Made by a program: the position numbers and the translations under genes. Below, piece after piece: positions 1-17,824 of a stretch of 64,000 nucleotides of DNA. The notes below the pieces were generated by a model that saw only the letters and a program-made list of their open reading frames with translations, was not told where the DNA came from and ran no database searches. Position 1 is the first letter of the stretch. Each line of letters begins with the position of its first letter. The DNA comes from Halisarca cf. caerulea (Eukaryota; Porifera; Demospongiae; Chondrillida; Halisarcidae). Location of the stretch: the NCBI GenBank assembly GCA_963170055.1, contig CAUJGJ010000040.1, positions 2,467,801-2,531,800 of the forward strand, read 5' to 3'.

Positions 1-23
1 CTCCAATTATAGACTTAATAGTA

Positions 24-31
<8 letters not shown>

Positions 32-97
<66 letters not shown>
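32..97. repeat. (TA)n microsatellite
   Basis: Nearly pure alternating TA over about 65 bp. Downstream, 98-1400 holds no exon that I can support. Confidence 0.95.
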
Positions 98-98
<1 letters not shown>

Positions 99-1400
99 CA
101 GCATGCAGATGTAAACCCAGAATTGAACACTTAGTCTATAAATTAATAAAGTAAAAAGGGTGCATGCAATTTCCAGCTGGAGCAAAATCATCAACATACC
201 AGAATTTAAGTGAGCATTGGTCACCAGGTACATTACGCTCAGCAAGTGGTAATAATTATAGTAAATTAAAATGAAGCAAATCTCAATAGGGAATTGTAAA
301 TGGGTAGTCAGGATCACCATAGCCCATAGAGACATCTTTTCCATCAACCTGGGGATCGGAGGCACAATAAATAGATTACACCACATATACACAAAGCAGC
401 TGTTACAATTACATAATCTACTTTTTAACTTAGGGAGGAATCTGCAAGGTTCTATTTAGGATTTGAATTTGGGCTGGGTGAGGGGGGAGTGGTGCAGCAG
501 TCGTTCATGTGAGACATGATAGTAGTTAGTAGTTCAACAGCATATGAGGTAGCCATTACCCAAGACCGGTCCTTCACTATACATCTGCCAGGTAGATAAT
601 TATTTTTTTTTCTTTTGGGGGTGGGAGGAAACTGGAGTGTTTGGGATGGATGACTTCATGAGGATTGTATCCTTTGCAAAATGGAGTCAGATTGGGCGGC
701 CCACACATTTGTTTGGAACATTTCGCCTATCAAGTGCAAATGTTTACACAAAATGCAGGTTCAAGTTTTAAAGGTAAGTCACAAGAAGGGGTTTCTCATT
801 GAAGGGGGCAAAGGTTTGTAACACGACAAGGTAACAGATATCTGCACATGCCTACAGTGTACTAAACAAGAATCATGCAAAATTACTGAATAAATTTTGG
901 TACAACTGGTAGCCATCTTGTTAGACATGATAAGTAGAACAAACTCATAATTTTTTTGTAATATTTGTGAAATAAAGCTGTTCTGAATAGTAAACAGTCT
1001 AAGAGAAATTTTCCAAATTTGGGGACCATACCACCTATACATATTATATAGACTTCACAAATTTAGTGATTCCAACACTGAACCAATGACAATTATTTAT
1101 CCCAATAAGCCAAATTTCAGGGTTGGGATTTGTTGTTGCAACTTCAAAAGACAATTTGCAGATGAAATGGGTCACTTTGTGCATCGACATGTTTTGGTTC
1201 CCTAGAGATTCTGGCCATTCTGAGTTCAAATTCTGAAGGTTTCCAATATAATTAGCTCAAACTGCCATCATAACAAGCTTTGTTCACAAATTCCCAAGAA
1301 TGTTATGAAAACAGTGAAAAGTCCAGACATAGTGGCAAGTCCTTAAAAATTAATTTAAGGGTATAATAAGTAATCTTTTGTAGAAAAGTGTGCTTAAACT

Positions 1401-1999
<599 letters not shown>

Positions 2000-2184
2000 A
2001 AGTATAGCGGTCACCTGGGCAGTTGTGATCCCATGCACATGTGTAATTTATGCATGTGGAATTCAGTGAAGAACTTTCAAGCGGTTAAGTAAAGTATTCT
2101 GATCAATACTCAGCTCAGGTGACCAGTATTTACATTGATTATGGGCACAAGTGAAATGAACTAAAGAGCTCGCGGTAATCGTAC

Positions 2185-2388
2185 CTTGTTACCAACATGT
2201 TGGAAATGCTGTTCAATACTTATGAGGCTATCAACTTCAAAGGTAGCTGACTCCGCGATGCATGACTTAATTGGATATTTTCCTTTGTTCTTCATGACAA
2301 ATTGGGCATCTTCGGGATCTGTTAATACCATGAGGAGCTTGCAAAATGAATTTCCGTGTTTCTCAACCAGACGACGATGGAATTTGAA
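2185..2388 (-). CDS. Orphan exon-like segment, protein unknown
   Basis: On the minus strand an open frame of exactly 68 codons lies between an acceptor (CTCAACAG) and a donor (AAG then GTACGA), both phase 0. It encodes a mixed polar stretch including FCKLLMVLTDPEDAQF and SATFEVDSLISIEQHFQ, which looks like real globular protein. Immediately upstream, another minus frame (about 2395-2558) also looks coding but is offset by one base register. Either a very short intron separates them or the copy is frameshifted. I do not recognise the family. No partner exons were found in the window, so it could be a gene fragment. Confidence 0.4.
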
Positions 2389-3037
2389 CTGTTGAGGTCA
2401 TCCTTCATAATTTCTGGACCAATTCCAAACAGAAGTGAGTTTCCCTTATCCTTGGGCAGCTCCTTGAACAGCCTTGAAGAGACATTAGCACCAGAAACGG
2501 AGACATTGGAGGCTACATGCAGTGGAATGCGGGTCGAAGGTGAGCGTAATATCAGCATGGTATCTCAGGTCAATTCCTTCACAGGAATAATACTAGCTGC
2601 ACACAATATTCAAAAATGCAAATCAAAGAGGATAGCTAGAAAAGCGCGAACTGGGTAACGCAGTTTGGAAGAAATGTCCACGCGTCCGCATGCATGGCTG
2701 GCTTACTTGACCTCAAATTGCATAACATAATTGTATATCGTATTGTGTATCGCAAAAGCGTGATAAATTAACAGCTCATTGGTACTATAATAATCGCCCT
2801 TTCTTAGGTAGTGGCAGATCCAAGGGTGGTGCCTGTGGTGCCTAGACACACTTCCTAAAGTCAAAAACACAAATTGGTCCGCCCCAGTCAGCAGCGGTGC
2901 AAATGTGTAGCCGTTGCCCATGTCTGAGCATAATGAGGTCCGCCCCCCAATAAACACCCCACCAGTATGGTTCAGCTATAGATGTTAGGCTATTGGCTGT
3001 TACAGACTTGACTTACCAGCTACAAAAGGTGCCAGAG

Positions 3038-3039
<2 letters not shown>
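2389..3039. other. No supported gene
   Basis: The minus frame at 2395-2558 may belong to the neighbouring exon-like segment. The rest is AT-rich sequence with a stretch at 2810-2960 that reads like a decayed repeat. Nothing else is supportable. Confidence 0.5.
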
Positions 3040-3110
<71 letters not shown>

Positions 3111-3120
3111 ACACACACAT
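3040..3120. repeat. (CA)n microsatellite
   Basis: Uninterrupted CA repeat. A shorter (TG)n run lies at 3736-3778, and 3121-3735 shows no gene. Confidence 0.95.
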
Positions 3121-3742
3121 ATACGTATCTACAGGGTGGTCATCATACATGGAATCTGCCCAAACATATTCAATAGGTATGAGGTGCACCAGTGAGTACT
3201 AAATCACTGCTTGTGTTCCCTCGCTGGTCCTATATAGTTTGCTTTGTATAATATGCCAGTCAGCAATTGTGAAATAGCTATCATCATGTGGGGTCGGTTT
3301 AATATCAACCATGCGCTAAAGGTAGCACTAGATGACTAAGAACAGTTGTGGTGACATATTCTTACAATATTAATGATTTGCATGCAGTTATAAATGACAT
3401 AATTATATACTCTTCAAAGGAAAGTTGTGAAATTACACGATTTAGTATGATTATAGCATTCAAGAAGACCAATTTATACTTCATAACAATTTATGCTAAT
3501 TCCAACCAAAAATTGTCTTTACTGTTATATGCTAGCCAATGTTTGTGCAGATTGTTCCAGACTTGACTACTGGGCAAACACACACTGCATGGAACTAAAG
3601 AGGAGTTATCTTCACTATCTGAGGATCACTTGCAATTGGACTCATCAGTACTGATCCAACTGGTTCCAGGTCCGCTGAATCAGGATGGAGTTCTAGTCGA
3701 GTCTTTCGCATGAGCTATATAGAATGGTAATGAATTGTGTGT

Positions 3743-3779
<37 letters not shown>

Positions 3780-4017
3780 GCATGTGAGACATGTCCAGGA
3801 TCTGTTATGATAGCGCTACCCAGGTTGCATAGCGATAAAATGTAATTTTTCAACGCTTACAAGTTATTAGTCACGCAGTTATCTCGTGATTTGGACTAAT
3901 ATTCGGGCGTATACGAATAGCGAATCCGCGTTTAGTGACGTGTTCTGTCGTCACGGTTGCTCTGTCACACGCTGGCTTGTGACCTAACTCGCTGTTCTTC
4001 TGAATCATAGTTTTCGG

Positions 4018-4293
4018 CTGGGTGCTACGTGAGGGAACTAGCTGGAGACAGTTTCTTGGTATCAACTTCGAGCCATCGGAAATATACAACTTTTCCATGC
4101 GGGTGAGAGAGAGCTTCTGTTCCTGTCCCAAGTTACAGGAGCTTGAACGCTTGCTTTTGATGGCCAATTGATCAGATCTCAGCTTTGGAAAGGAACGGCC
4201 AACTCACCCGCATGGAAAAGTTAGTAAATGTTTTGTTATAGCGATTTATGTTAAAAAATAGTCTTGGAAGCGTTCCGCCAGGTAGCACCCAGA
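4018..4293. mobile_element. Nested inverted repeat, probable MITE fragment
   Basis: A perfect 20-bp inverted repeat pairs 4088-4107 with 4203-4222 (core TTTTCCATGCGGGTGAG). It sits inside an outer inverted pair, CTGGGTGCTAC near 4018 and GTAGCACCCAG near 4283. This nested hairpin structure is typical of short non-autonomous DNA elements. No coding potential is seen. Confidence 0.55.
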
Positions 4294-4508
4294 GCGTTTC
4301 GCTTTTCAATAGGGGTTAGGAAAACCTCAGTAGCTTCTTTGCGATAAAAGCAAGCCTTTGAAAAAGGTAATCGTACCAAAGTCTACGTGTCTGCCTGTAT
4401 TTTAATCCCTTGTTTGACTCTCTGCATCTACTACAAGTTGAGAACAGAAGCTGTAAAAACGACCGAAATTTTCACACCTCCGAATTAGCGCGGACATGTC
4501 CCACATGC

Positions 4509-4509
<1 letters not shown>

Positions 4510-4546
<37 letters not shown>
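4510..4546. repeat. (TG)n microsatellite
   Basis: Short pure TG tract next to the start of the dispersed repeat that follows. Confidence 0.9.
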
Positions 4547-4547
<1 letters not shown>

Positions 4548-4574
4548 CCAATATTTTATAGGTGCCAAAGTAAC

Positions 4575-5130
4575 ATGCGAAATCCCACTTCGATAATGCC
4601 TTAAGAAGTTTCAGTTCATGAAAATTGTTCCAGGCATATAGTGCTACAATCAAGCAAGCTCTCACGATTTGACCATTAATGCTAAATTTTGGCCATTTGA
4701 AGGGTGAAAAACAGGTTTATCGGTTACAACTTTCTCAAGGAGGATAATAACCTATATTTAGCTATAGCCAGGAACGGTTTTCGGATAGCTCATGCACAAC
4801 TTATATTAGTTGTTCCGTCTTTTCGTGTTGTTTCAATGACATGTGAATTGAGAGGGATCTACAGGTGAGACCAAGGCAAAGTTTGTCTGAAACTGTTATG
4901 TATTCCTAGCTCACTAGCTTTCTTCAGACAAAAGAAACAATCGCTAGTTAAGTACCGACATGTGCAGAATATTATTATTATACAGATCTTTCATCCATGC
5001 ATGCAGTAAGAAATGAGTAAAATCTTTTCAACTAAGTAGAAACGATCGATAATTATTATTCGTGATGCTATTTCAAGATGGTCATTTTTGCATCTTATTC
5101 CTGGTGCACGTGGGTTATAAATACCGTGTT
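4575..5130 (+). mobile_element. Dispersed repeat, truncated copy of the element at 34.8-35.5 kb
   Basis: This segment can be aligned by eye over most of its length with about 35080-35520. Shared blocks include GTGCTACAATCAAGCA, TTTTCGGATAGCTC, TTTTCGTGTTGTTTCA, GTTTGTCTGAAACTG and the terminal GGTTATAAATACC. The 35-kb copy has both inverted termini. Here the right end is present, but I found no matching left terminus, so the copy appears truncated. Confidence 0.75.
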
Positions 5131-5447
5131 GAGCCCACACATATATGTATATACTATAACAGTCTTGGCATAAGACTCCACCTAAGTATATAATAGCTTG
5201 ATGCTCATGTGCATATCATGTGACACCACACTGTGCATAACACACACATGCACCATTTTCTGTTAATTTAATGTATACACCTTAAACAAGCAGATGTGTC
5301 TTTAAGAACTGGCAGATACTTTTGAGAACTTAGCAGAAAAAATATACATACAATTATAATTATCCATATAATTTCTTTTGTACAAAGATACTACAAAAGT
5401 TTCCATAATTATGAAAAATACACACTGTAAAAGGTAGCGCTACATAC

Positions 5448-9686
<4,239 letters not shown>

Positions 9687-10663
9687 CTATATATACAATA
9701 GGTATATTTTTTTGGAATTAAAAGTCAAGGAAAAACTGAATACATGACTTACAATTACTATAATATACTGAATGGAATGTTCATAATCTGACCCTCAGTG
9801 GGCAACACATAATGTCAGATTACAGAGGTTGTTGGACTAACAAGAGATTAATAACTATAAATATGACCCAAATTGATTTTTTTTCCAAATTGAGTTTTTG
9901 TTACTATATTAAGGTACAATGATGTGAGTGAGTCATGTGAACAGATTTAATCCGCCCTAGATTCTGAAACAAACTGAAATGCATGTACTAGCTGAGTGCA
10001 AACCTTGTTAATCAGTCAAACCTGATAATCCATTATATAAAACTGACATTCCCAATTGTGTCGTATTAGAGAGGTTTCTTTTGAGAAACCACCCTCAGGG
10101 ACAAGTGAAAGGTGGTCTTTCAAAAGAGGTGGTCTCTCACAAGGGGAAGATTACAGGGCATATAGAACTTATACGCTTACACAACACTTTCAATGTGACG
10201 TCACACATCCGAGTGTCAAAAATGTACGCACATACAAAGAATATCCATTGTTTCCACTATTTTAACTAAACACTTGACCTGAATATCTAAAATTACCTCA
10301 AAGTCTGCTGTCCCATGTTGGAAGCAAAGATTCATATTAACTTAACCTAAAAGACATTAAAGGTGAATAAGGTTAAGCGTTGAATTATAGGTCAAAAGGC
10401 AGACATTTTCTGATATCCTTGTGTGTACATTTTTGCCACTCGGACTCTTGAAGTACAACGTCACGTGAAAACTGACTCAAACACATAAGCTCTGCACAAA
10501 TTTGTGAAAGGCATGCCTGATCTTCCACAAAGGTGGCCTCTCAAAAGAACTACTACTGCACTGGGGTCAGAATCTGCCCTTGGGCAAACATTGTTTACAC
10601 ATGCACACACGCATTAGGGCATTAATATACAACTAAAACGGATCTAATTCAGACCACAGATAT
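9687..10663. other. No supported gene; decayed repeat pieces
   Basis: This stretch should hold the 5' end of the caspase gene, but no first exon could be chosen with confidence. It contains transposon relics, for example the sequence at 9800-9850 resembling the pogo-like element at 10.7 kb and the repeat at 10060-10150. Confidence 0.5.
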
Positions 10664-10845
10664 TACAGTGGAACCTCCCTAATCCAACACTCCTTGGGAC
10701 TCAAAATTGATGTCAGATTACAGAGGTTGTCGGATTATCCAGTGTCTCTAAGTACAGTCAAGCATTGCGATTGTCCCTCATAACATGGTCGGATTAGAGA
10801 GAATATTGGATTATTGAGGTGTTGGATTATGGAGGTTCCACTGTA
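10664..10845. mobile_element. Pogo/Tigger-like MITE
   Basis: The 27-bp terminal inverted repeats, 10664-10690 and 10819-10845, match at 26 positions, begin TACAGTGGAACCTCC and are bounded by TA. The CAGTGGAACC start and TA duplication resemble pogo-family termini of animal genomes. At 182 bp it carries no gene. Sister elements lie at 28585-28772 and 45489-45950. Confidence 0.85.
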
Positions 10846-11796
10846 CATACGTAAACATCAGCAACAATGTCATACATATACGCAGGTTCGTGGTCGGGTC
10901 CAACAAGTAAAATGTATGGTCAACTACCTCTAGCCTTTCAGATGTCTGAGGATTTGAAATCACATTGACTGTAGCAATAGTCGTCAAACTTAAAGTGTTT
11001 TGTGATTAAAACCCTGAAAAAGGCCTTCACCGATGTCTTTGGTTGGAAGGTACACTTAGAAGTAGTTCTTTATTGACAAACATGTGCCATCTGTGAATTG
11101 ATTTACTTGATTATCACCTTGGACGGCTACTGGGGCAGAACCCTGTGTATATGCATATAGTCTATGTTCAGATGGATACACATACACCATGAGATTGAGG
11201 GCAGCATGAGCAGAAACTGATCCTGAATGTACTTTGTGGCAATTGCAATTCTTATATTAATCACACAATAAATGTCAGCAAGCTACCAACCCTGGGAGAT
11301 ATCCTACATACTTGCAAACTGTAGGGAGCTATATAGGGTGACAGAGTCTTCTTCGATCGTCACACTATAGACTACCACTGGCGTGGCCAAAGCAATAGCC
11401 GAAGGATTAGACAAAATTGAACGCTCGCGCTAAATGTACCAATCATTGGACAATGAATACGAAATCAAGCTGTAAAATTCGACATAAAACGATAAGATCA
11501 TGTTAGCGAAGCTTGTTTGAAATTCACAACTCACATTATTTCAAAGTGCCTCTGTTGAGAAGATCTCCGTCAGGTGTACCGATTCACCGGCTTTTCAGCA
11601 CGAAACCTGCATAAAAATGGACGCACTAATAAATTTACTTTCGTTTGTACGTTTCTAACTGCAACACCTGCAACTAAAAGGGAACTTAGTACTTTCGTTC
11701 CCAACCGGCAGCTTTTCTTCAGCACAAGACGTTTTATGCAATGATCAAACGACATTGCGCAATCACGAAACTATAGATTCCAGTCAGGCTAGTCTT
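10846..11796. other. No supported gene
   Basis: A 61-codon minus frame at 11570-11755 starts with ATG and could hold a 5' exon of the caspase gene, but nothing proves it. No other feature is seen. Confidence 0.4.
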
Positions 11797-11889
11797 AGTC
11801 TCGCGTGGCCAGCCCCTTTTTCCTGTTCTCTGCACTTCCCTCAAACGGAAGTGCAGAGAACAGGAAAAAGGGGCTGACCACGCGAGACT
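11797..11889. mobile_element. Near-perfect 43-bp palindrome (foldback element)
   Basis: Arms 11797-11839 and 11847-11889 are complementary at 42 of 43 positions around the 7-base loop CTCAAAC. Flanking GGCTAGTCT copies extend the symmetry weakly. It could be a minimal MITE or a structured transcript element. It lies between the presumed 5' end of the minus-strand caspase gene and the plus-strand membrane protein gene. Confidence 0.8.
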
Positions 11890-12454
11890 AGGCTAGTCTC
11901 GTGAACCAGAACACATAGCGAAGGGGTGCACGTGTCAGCATGGTGGTTTGGTTCGCCAGACTACCATTAGGCCTGAGCTAGCCCTCAATATAATAAAGAT
12001 TCATATAACAAAAAACTATAATTTTGTAAGAGTAAACTGTATACGCCAATGTCTACTATACATCTTTTGATGTTGAGCTGCAGCTACTCAGTCCACTTCA
12101 TCCATGTTGACAATACAAAAAATGTGTAATACCTTGAACATAAAAGTGGTATACGCACAAACATTGTCTGATATCAGCCACTGAAAATGTTACTGTCTGA
12201 TAACAGAGCAACAAATATCAACTGAGAGACACAACTTATACATGTGACAGTGAAGCCCTCAACCAAACACTAGCTGCAACAATGGTACAGCATGTGCCAA
12301 TGACTGTATTAAGCAATGTAGTACTTATAGTGTATAATATTATTAAGAAAGCATACATGAAAACCCTTTAATATATATCTTGTCCTTAACGGCATATGGT
12401 TACTTAAAGCCACTTCTCATGTAAGCTGCACACTTTTCATAAACAGGCTAAGTA

Positions 12455-13995
12455 ATGACTGGATTATATACAGTGTGTGGACTGTTCGCTTTTCTATTTA
12501 CCTGCAGAGCAGCGCACGACACAACAGACAATAACTGTGTCTCTGACTATGAGGAGTTTGAGAAGAAGACCTTCAGTGATAATACTCACAACAAGTACAT
12601 GTTATACAAGGTATTTTACCCACAAAACCAACATCTTCCTTATGCAGTTGATATATCCTATCAAACGGTCCTTTCGAACGGAGAAGAGTTAGAGATAACA
12701 GACAGCGGATGCAATACCACTAAATGGAGATGGATTTCATCTCCCATTTTCCTGTTCATAGCACCACACATTCTTAATAGTCTTTCCATGCTCACAATGA
12801 ACTACTTCAAAGAATGGACCACTCCTACAGTTACCCTTATCGTCCCACCTCCATGTCCAAACACCACCTACGATTTTCTTCTTCTAATGACCAGTTTGGT
12901 AAGCTGCTGAAACTTCTTACTATTGAATTTGTTTAAATGCATAGCCTACCATCCACATAGGGAGATGATTATGCACTTGGACGATATGGAGCGACAACTC
13001 CTTCACAAAGTGCTTACAGGAGATGCAATAACATGTACTCAGCAAACTCTGGCATCGATGAATTCAAAGCAAAGGACAACATTGTCATTTGGTTAGGAGG
13101 ACTGTTTGGGATCACCTTGGTTGTGATGGGATATGTCCTGGCACTGAAGTGGAACCTCAAGGACATGGTTGAACTCAGCTACCAGTATTCCTACAGACAC
13201 TATGGACTGTGGTGGGGGGTGACCTGCTTCGGAGTAATAGCAGTGTCTGTAGGAACTTATGAATATATTCGTGAAATTTCTCTATTCGGCAGTAATAAAC
13301 TCCTTTCTTTCAACACATGGGATATTATACAGATTTTGGTATATGTAACAGATGGAATCACAGCTCTACCCGGAATACCCATAGCTGTATACTTGACATA
13401 CAAAACTAAACCACCTGCTGTTCCCTACATCATTCTCATACCAGTCACCATATCCTGCTGTTGCTGTAGTACAAAGCGTGCCAAGTCTCTTGTGTTAGGG
13501 ATATCAATGTGGTTTGCTCTCATGACAGTCATAATTGGTGTAATTCACGGACTGTGCATAATATTGGCAATACTAGCTGAACCTTTTGCAGTCATTACAA
13601 ACACTCTGGCATTATTTCTTGGAATCTTCTGCGTCATTAACATACTAGCATTGCTATTCACCATTTCTGCCTACATCTTCACTCGCAAACATCTGAGACC
13701 ACAAGGACAAGGGAGAACCATGCTACGTGCTGTACTACTCATTCCACTGCTGGCCCTGATCACATGTTTGTGCATTTCAATTGGCTCTTTGGGATACCTC
13801 ATCAACCAAAATACCCGGCAGGGAAATGCCTTATCCCTTTTGAGTTCTTCAGTCTTTCCTATCATCCTAGGAGCTGTGACCTTTGGTGTCAAGAGACTCA
13901 TTACAAAATGGCTGGAGAGTCCACCCAAAAGGCTGCAAAGAGAATGCGAAGACAGCAAAGCAGAAGAAGTCTCCAATATCGTACTGCTGCCTTGA
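12455..13995 (+). CDS. Multi-pass membrane protein with signal peptide and ectodomain, family unknown
   Basis: Two exons, 12455-12898 and 12961-13995, join in phase 0 (donor TTTG then GTAAGC; acceptor CCACATAG) and give about 492 residues. The ATG at 12455 starts a hydrophobic signal peptide (LYTVCGLFAFLFTCRA). An extracellular-looking region of about 160 residues follows, with Cys residues and N-glycosylation sites such as NTTK and NTTY. Exon 2 carries roughly seven membrane helices, among them WLGGLFGITLVVMGYVLAL and LFLGIFCVINILALLF, plus a CCCC stretch after the third, and ends in a short charged tail. The topology resembles a receptor, but no GPCR signature is visible. AAACAG just before the ATG may be the acceptor of a 5' UTR intron. 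Confidence 0.82.
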
Positions 13996-14429
13996 CCAAT
14001 ACAGTAAGCCCAATAAGGCCAGTACACAAAAGAATTACATTAAAGAATTACTTATTATTGGAAGCATACTCCCTCAGTAATAGTCTGCAAACAGATATTA
14101 TATTATCAATGATAATACATTAAGTATTTCACTATGATGAATGCATACAGTCACTGTGTCAATTAAATTACATCAAAATGTACTTAGTACGTAAACCAGC
14201 TATTAATATTTTACGAGGTGGGGAAGGGGGGGGGGGGATCCTGAGATTTGTAAAAGGGGGTTCATTATTGCATAGATCTCTCCCACACACATGCAATGTC
14301 CAAAGCTACAATAGGAAATGTGACTGATGGTCCCATGTGCTGCAGCATGACTGTAAAGCTGCTTTTACAATTGCAGTGTATTCTAGCAACAAACTGTGCC
14401 AAATTGAATCTATATAATAATAAAGTAAC

Positions 14430-15182
14430 GTACCGTAATCAAAATCGTAGTTAGTGTGTGTGTAGTGAAAATCGTATTTTTTTCATTTGGATCCGATGCT
14501 ATTTATCACCGTAATTCAATCTCAAAGGTTATAGAAATTGTACTTCAATCACCCAGGTTCATCCTATCTGACGATTTTGAAGCTCTGACCATCGTAGACT
14601 AGCTTGCGATCTCAAAGCTGGGACCATTGATCATCGTTGCGGGTAATTTGATCCGCAGGAATATATGAATGGTGATCCGATCAGCAGACCAGAAGCAATC
14701 CTTTTACCGAAGAGCATCCTATCTCAGGGTCTCAAAAATCTGATCATTATAGGCTATAGCTATATAGATCACGATTTTGAGGCAGACGACCATGCATTCT
14801 TTGTCACAGTAATTTGATCTTCAAGATAATATAAATCTAATACATTTTCACCCGCAGAGACACTACAAAGCTGGCTGTGTTCATATAGTGATATGCACGC
14901 TTGTTGACACGAGCGAGAAAGCTGTCGGTTGACAAAGGGTATATGGGGATCAAAGTTCGAGAAATGCGTGAGTAAATCAATCTGATGATTTTGAAAGCAC
15001 AGCATTCTGATTTACTTCAGTTCAGTGTCAACACATATCGCTAATGTAATTTGACGTGGAATATCTGTGATTTACCTAGCAATAGCACCGTATATCGGCC
15101 TTCGTGATTTACCAACATAATCTTCATTTATAATAATTATCAGAACATAATCATAATTTGACCATTTTACGATTACGTATAC
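14430..15182. mobile_element. Possible MITE with internal repeats
   Basis: The region contains many variants of GTAATTTGATC and of CGATTTTGA. Its ends, CCGTAATCAAAATCG and the complement of CCATTTTACGATTACG, form an imperfect inverted repeat. Self-similar sequence like this is typical of small DNA elements, but the termini are uncertain. Confidence 0.4.
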
Positions 15183-15231
15183 TATGTGGAAACTATTTTT
15201 GATGCCTACCCTAAAAGAGGTATATATACAC

Positions 15232-15448
15232 AGACTACCTACTATCCAGGAGTCCTAAACTAGGTACTTACTACCAGGGTTGGTTTATGTACATGAGGTA
15301 TACACAGGGGCAGAAAGAGGAGTACTTACTATCCAGGAGTCCTAAACCAGGTACTTACTATCAGGGTTGGTTTATGTACATGAGGTATACACAGGGACAG
15401 TATGAGGACTACCTACTATCCAGGAGTCCTAAACCAGGTACTTACTAA
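15232..15448. repeat. 87-bp tandem repeat, about 2.5 copies
   Basis: The segment ACTATCCAGGAGTCCTAAAC starts at 15241, 15328 and 15415, giving an exact 87-bp period with few differences between copies. Confidence 0.92.
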
Positions 15449-16278
15449 GCATGTAAGTTTCGCTGTGTAGCCGATATACTCAGAACCTCCCAAGGAAGAC
15501 AACCCTTTGATCTATAAAGAACTAAGCGGTCAAATCTGTCACCCCCAAAAGGAAGTGTATGTCCTACATTAAGAGCTTTCATGGTTGCAAATAGTACATG
15601 TATTGAATAGCCCCCGATCGAAAGATAAGTGAAATGAAGAATATCATGACATTGTACTATGATCTGGAAATCGATGATCTGGAATGGTCTGGAAATAGTG
15701 TAAAATAATGCAAATGAAAGTATTCACATTGCAAAAATAAAACTCATTAAAATATAGCTTTTCATTTCGATTTGCGAAAATTCAAGCTGTGGAAATTTTC
15801 TGTTCTACGGTATGCAGCTTTGAATGACGTCAAAGTCAAGGTGATCAATATCAAAGTATATGTTAACGATTTCGGTATGCGCCTCGGATCTCTTGCAGAA
15901 TATTCGCGGGTGGTAAATTTGTTTCAGCCAAGGCTTATTATAAATATTATAAAAACAGTATATAAATTAACAAGAACTATGTTGCTAATCTTGCTGATCA
16001 ATCCCTCTTCAGTCACCTGAAATGGACAATAAGTGTTTTGGGTTACATTTATTATATTCAGCACATGTTTACAGAACAAGTATGTGTACGCACAACACAA
16101 CCAATGCAGGGGCCCTGTGGTGTGGTATAGTAGTATAAACCATGCACTGTCGGCCATTTGCAGTCATACACCTACTAAAGAAACATGTCCAGTGTAAACA
16201 TTGTTACCTTGTACCTTGTATTATCATAATGCCCCCCTCCCCAATGAAAATAAGAGCATGTGACCCTACCCACAAATG

Positions 16279-16296
16279 TACACACACACACGCACG

Positions 16297-16352
<56 letters not shown>

Positions 16353-16612
16353 CACACATGCACACTTGCACACACGTACACACACACACAACACGTGCAC
16401 ACGCACGCACGCATGCATGCACACGCACACACACACACACACACACCCACACCCACACCCACACACACACACACACACACACAAGCACACATGCACAAAT
16501 GCATGCACACCCACCCACACACCCACACACCCACACACACATAAACACACGCGCACACATGCACACCCACACACCCACCCACATCCACACACACCCACAC
16601 ACCCACAAACCT
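16279..16612. repeat. (CA)n-rich microsatellite mosaic
   Basis: CA repeat interrupted by ACGC, CACCC and ATGC motifs. The overlapping long frames are artefacts. Confidence 0.95.
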
Positions 16613-17091
16613 TTCGTATAAGTTTTCAAGTCTTCAATTATGTCCATCTTATATTATCTTGCTCATCTGTCCACTTTTTAAAGTGAATTCTGTAGAGTTA
16701 ATATAATTTGCACAGAGTAAGTTGCAAATGTTGAAAATATGGCACATATTTGGTCCTATGGAAATTATACAGTAGAATAGTTATGAACATTGTTTAATCT
16801 CGTTATATAACCCAATAGCACCTGCGCAAGTCTGGGAAAGAGATGTTGCAAATGGTCATCATCTGGCCAAATTGAATGCATTCAGTGACCCAAACGAATG
16901 AATCAGTAATCCTCCCTTTTAATTTTGAAATTTAAGAATTGCTTGGAAAACTAGCAACGTCATAAACTACTTACCAGTGACCATTCTCCCCACTGTTGAA
17001 GGCTCTTCTAGATCTGTTGAAATGGTAAATGCAATAAAGAAGTGCATTGCAGGATTGCAACTACATGTTTTGAAATAGACAAAACCATCAT

Positions 17092-17252
17092 TTAACACAA
17101 ACATTTACACACACTTAACACAAACATTTACACACACTTAACACAAACATTTACACACACTTAACACAAACATTTACACACACTTAACACAAACATTTAC
17201 ACACACTTGACACAAACATTTACACACACTTGACACAAACATTTACACACAC
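17092..17252. repeat. 23-bp tandem repeat, seven copies
   Basis: The unit TTAACACAAACATTTACACA plus CAC repeats at 17092, 17115, 17138, 17161, 17184, 17207 and 17230. The last two copies carry TTGAC instead of TTAAC. Copies are otherwise identical, so the expansion is recent. A (CA)n mosaic follows at 17287-17412. Confidence 0.95.
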
Positions 17253-17756
17253 TTGACACCAAAAAATGTAGCCTCAGGCAAATCTGTACACACACACGCA
17301 CACACACACACATGTACATATATATATACATATGCACAAACACATGCAAGCACATGCTTTACACATACACACACACACACACACATACATATGAACACAC
17401 ACTCACACACATCTGTGATTTACATAATTTCATTTTCATGTAAAGTGAACATTTTAGATTAATGAGAAAATTATAGGCCATGCATACAAATTAGGATAAC
17501 CGTCCATTACATATTATTCAGAATAAAAACATATAGGAACGAATTTCAGAATCTGCATTGTCAAATAAAATAAGCAAACTAGAAATGCTGTAGACTGCTT
17601 ACCGGTGGCTACGATCTCCGGTGTTGAAGGCTCTCCTGCTATAATGGTGAATTCAATAAAAGTGTAAATTATACAGTACCATATCATATAGACATATAGT
17701 AACTTATCTTGGAAGTGATAAGCCATCATAGAACACACACAAGCTTACACAAATTT

Positions 17757-17760
<4 letters not shown>

Positions 17761-17824
<64 letters not shown>

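Noticed and set aside
11570..11755. ATG-initiated minus frame as first exon of the caspase gene
   Set aside because: Position is suitable, but no donor gives a clear phase-2 join to the CARD exon at 9686.
17092..17252. Regular 23-bp repeats, considered as a CRISPR array
   Set aside because: The units are directly adjacent with no unique spacers, in a eukaryotic sequence. It is a tandem minisatellite.
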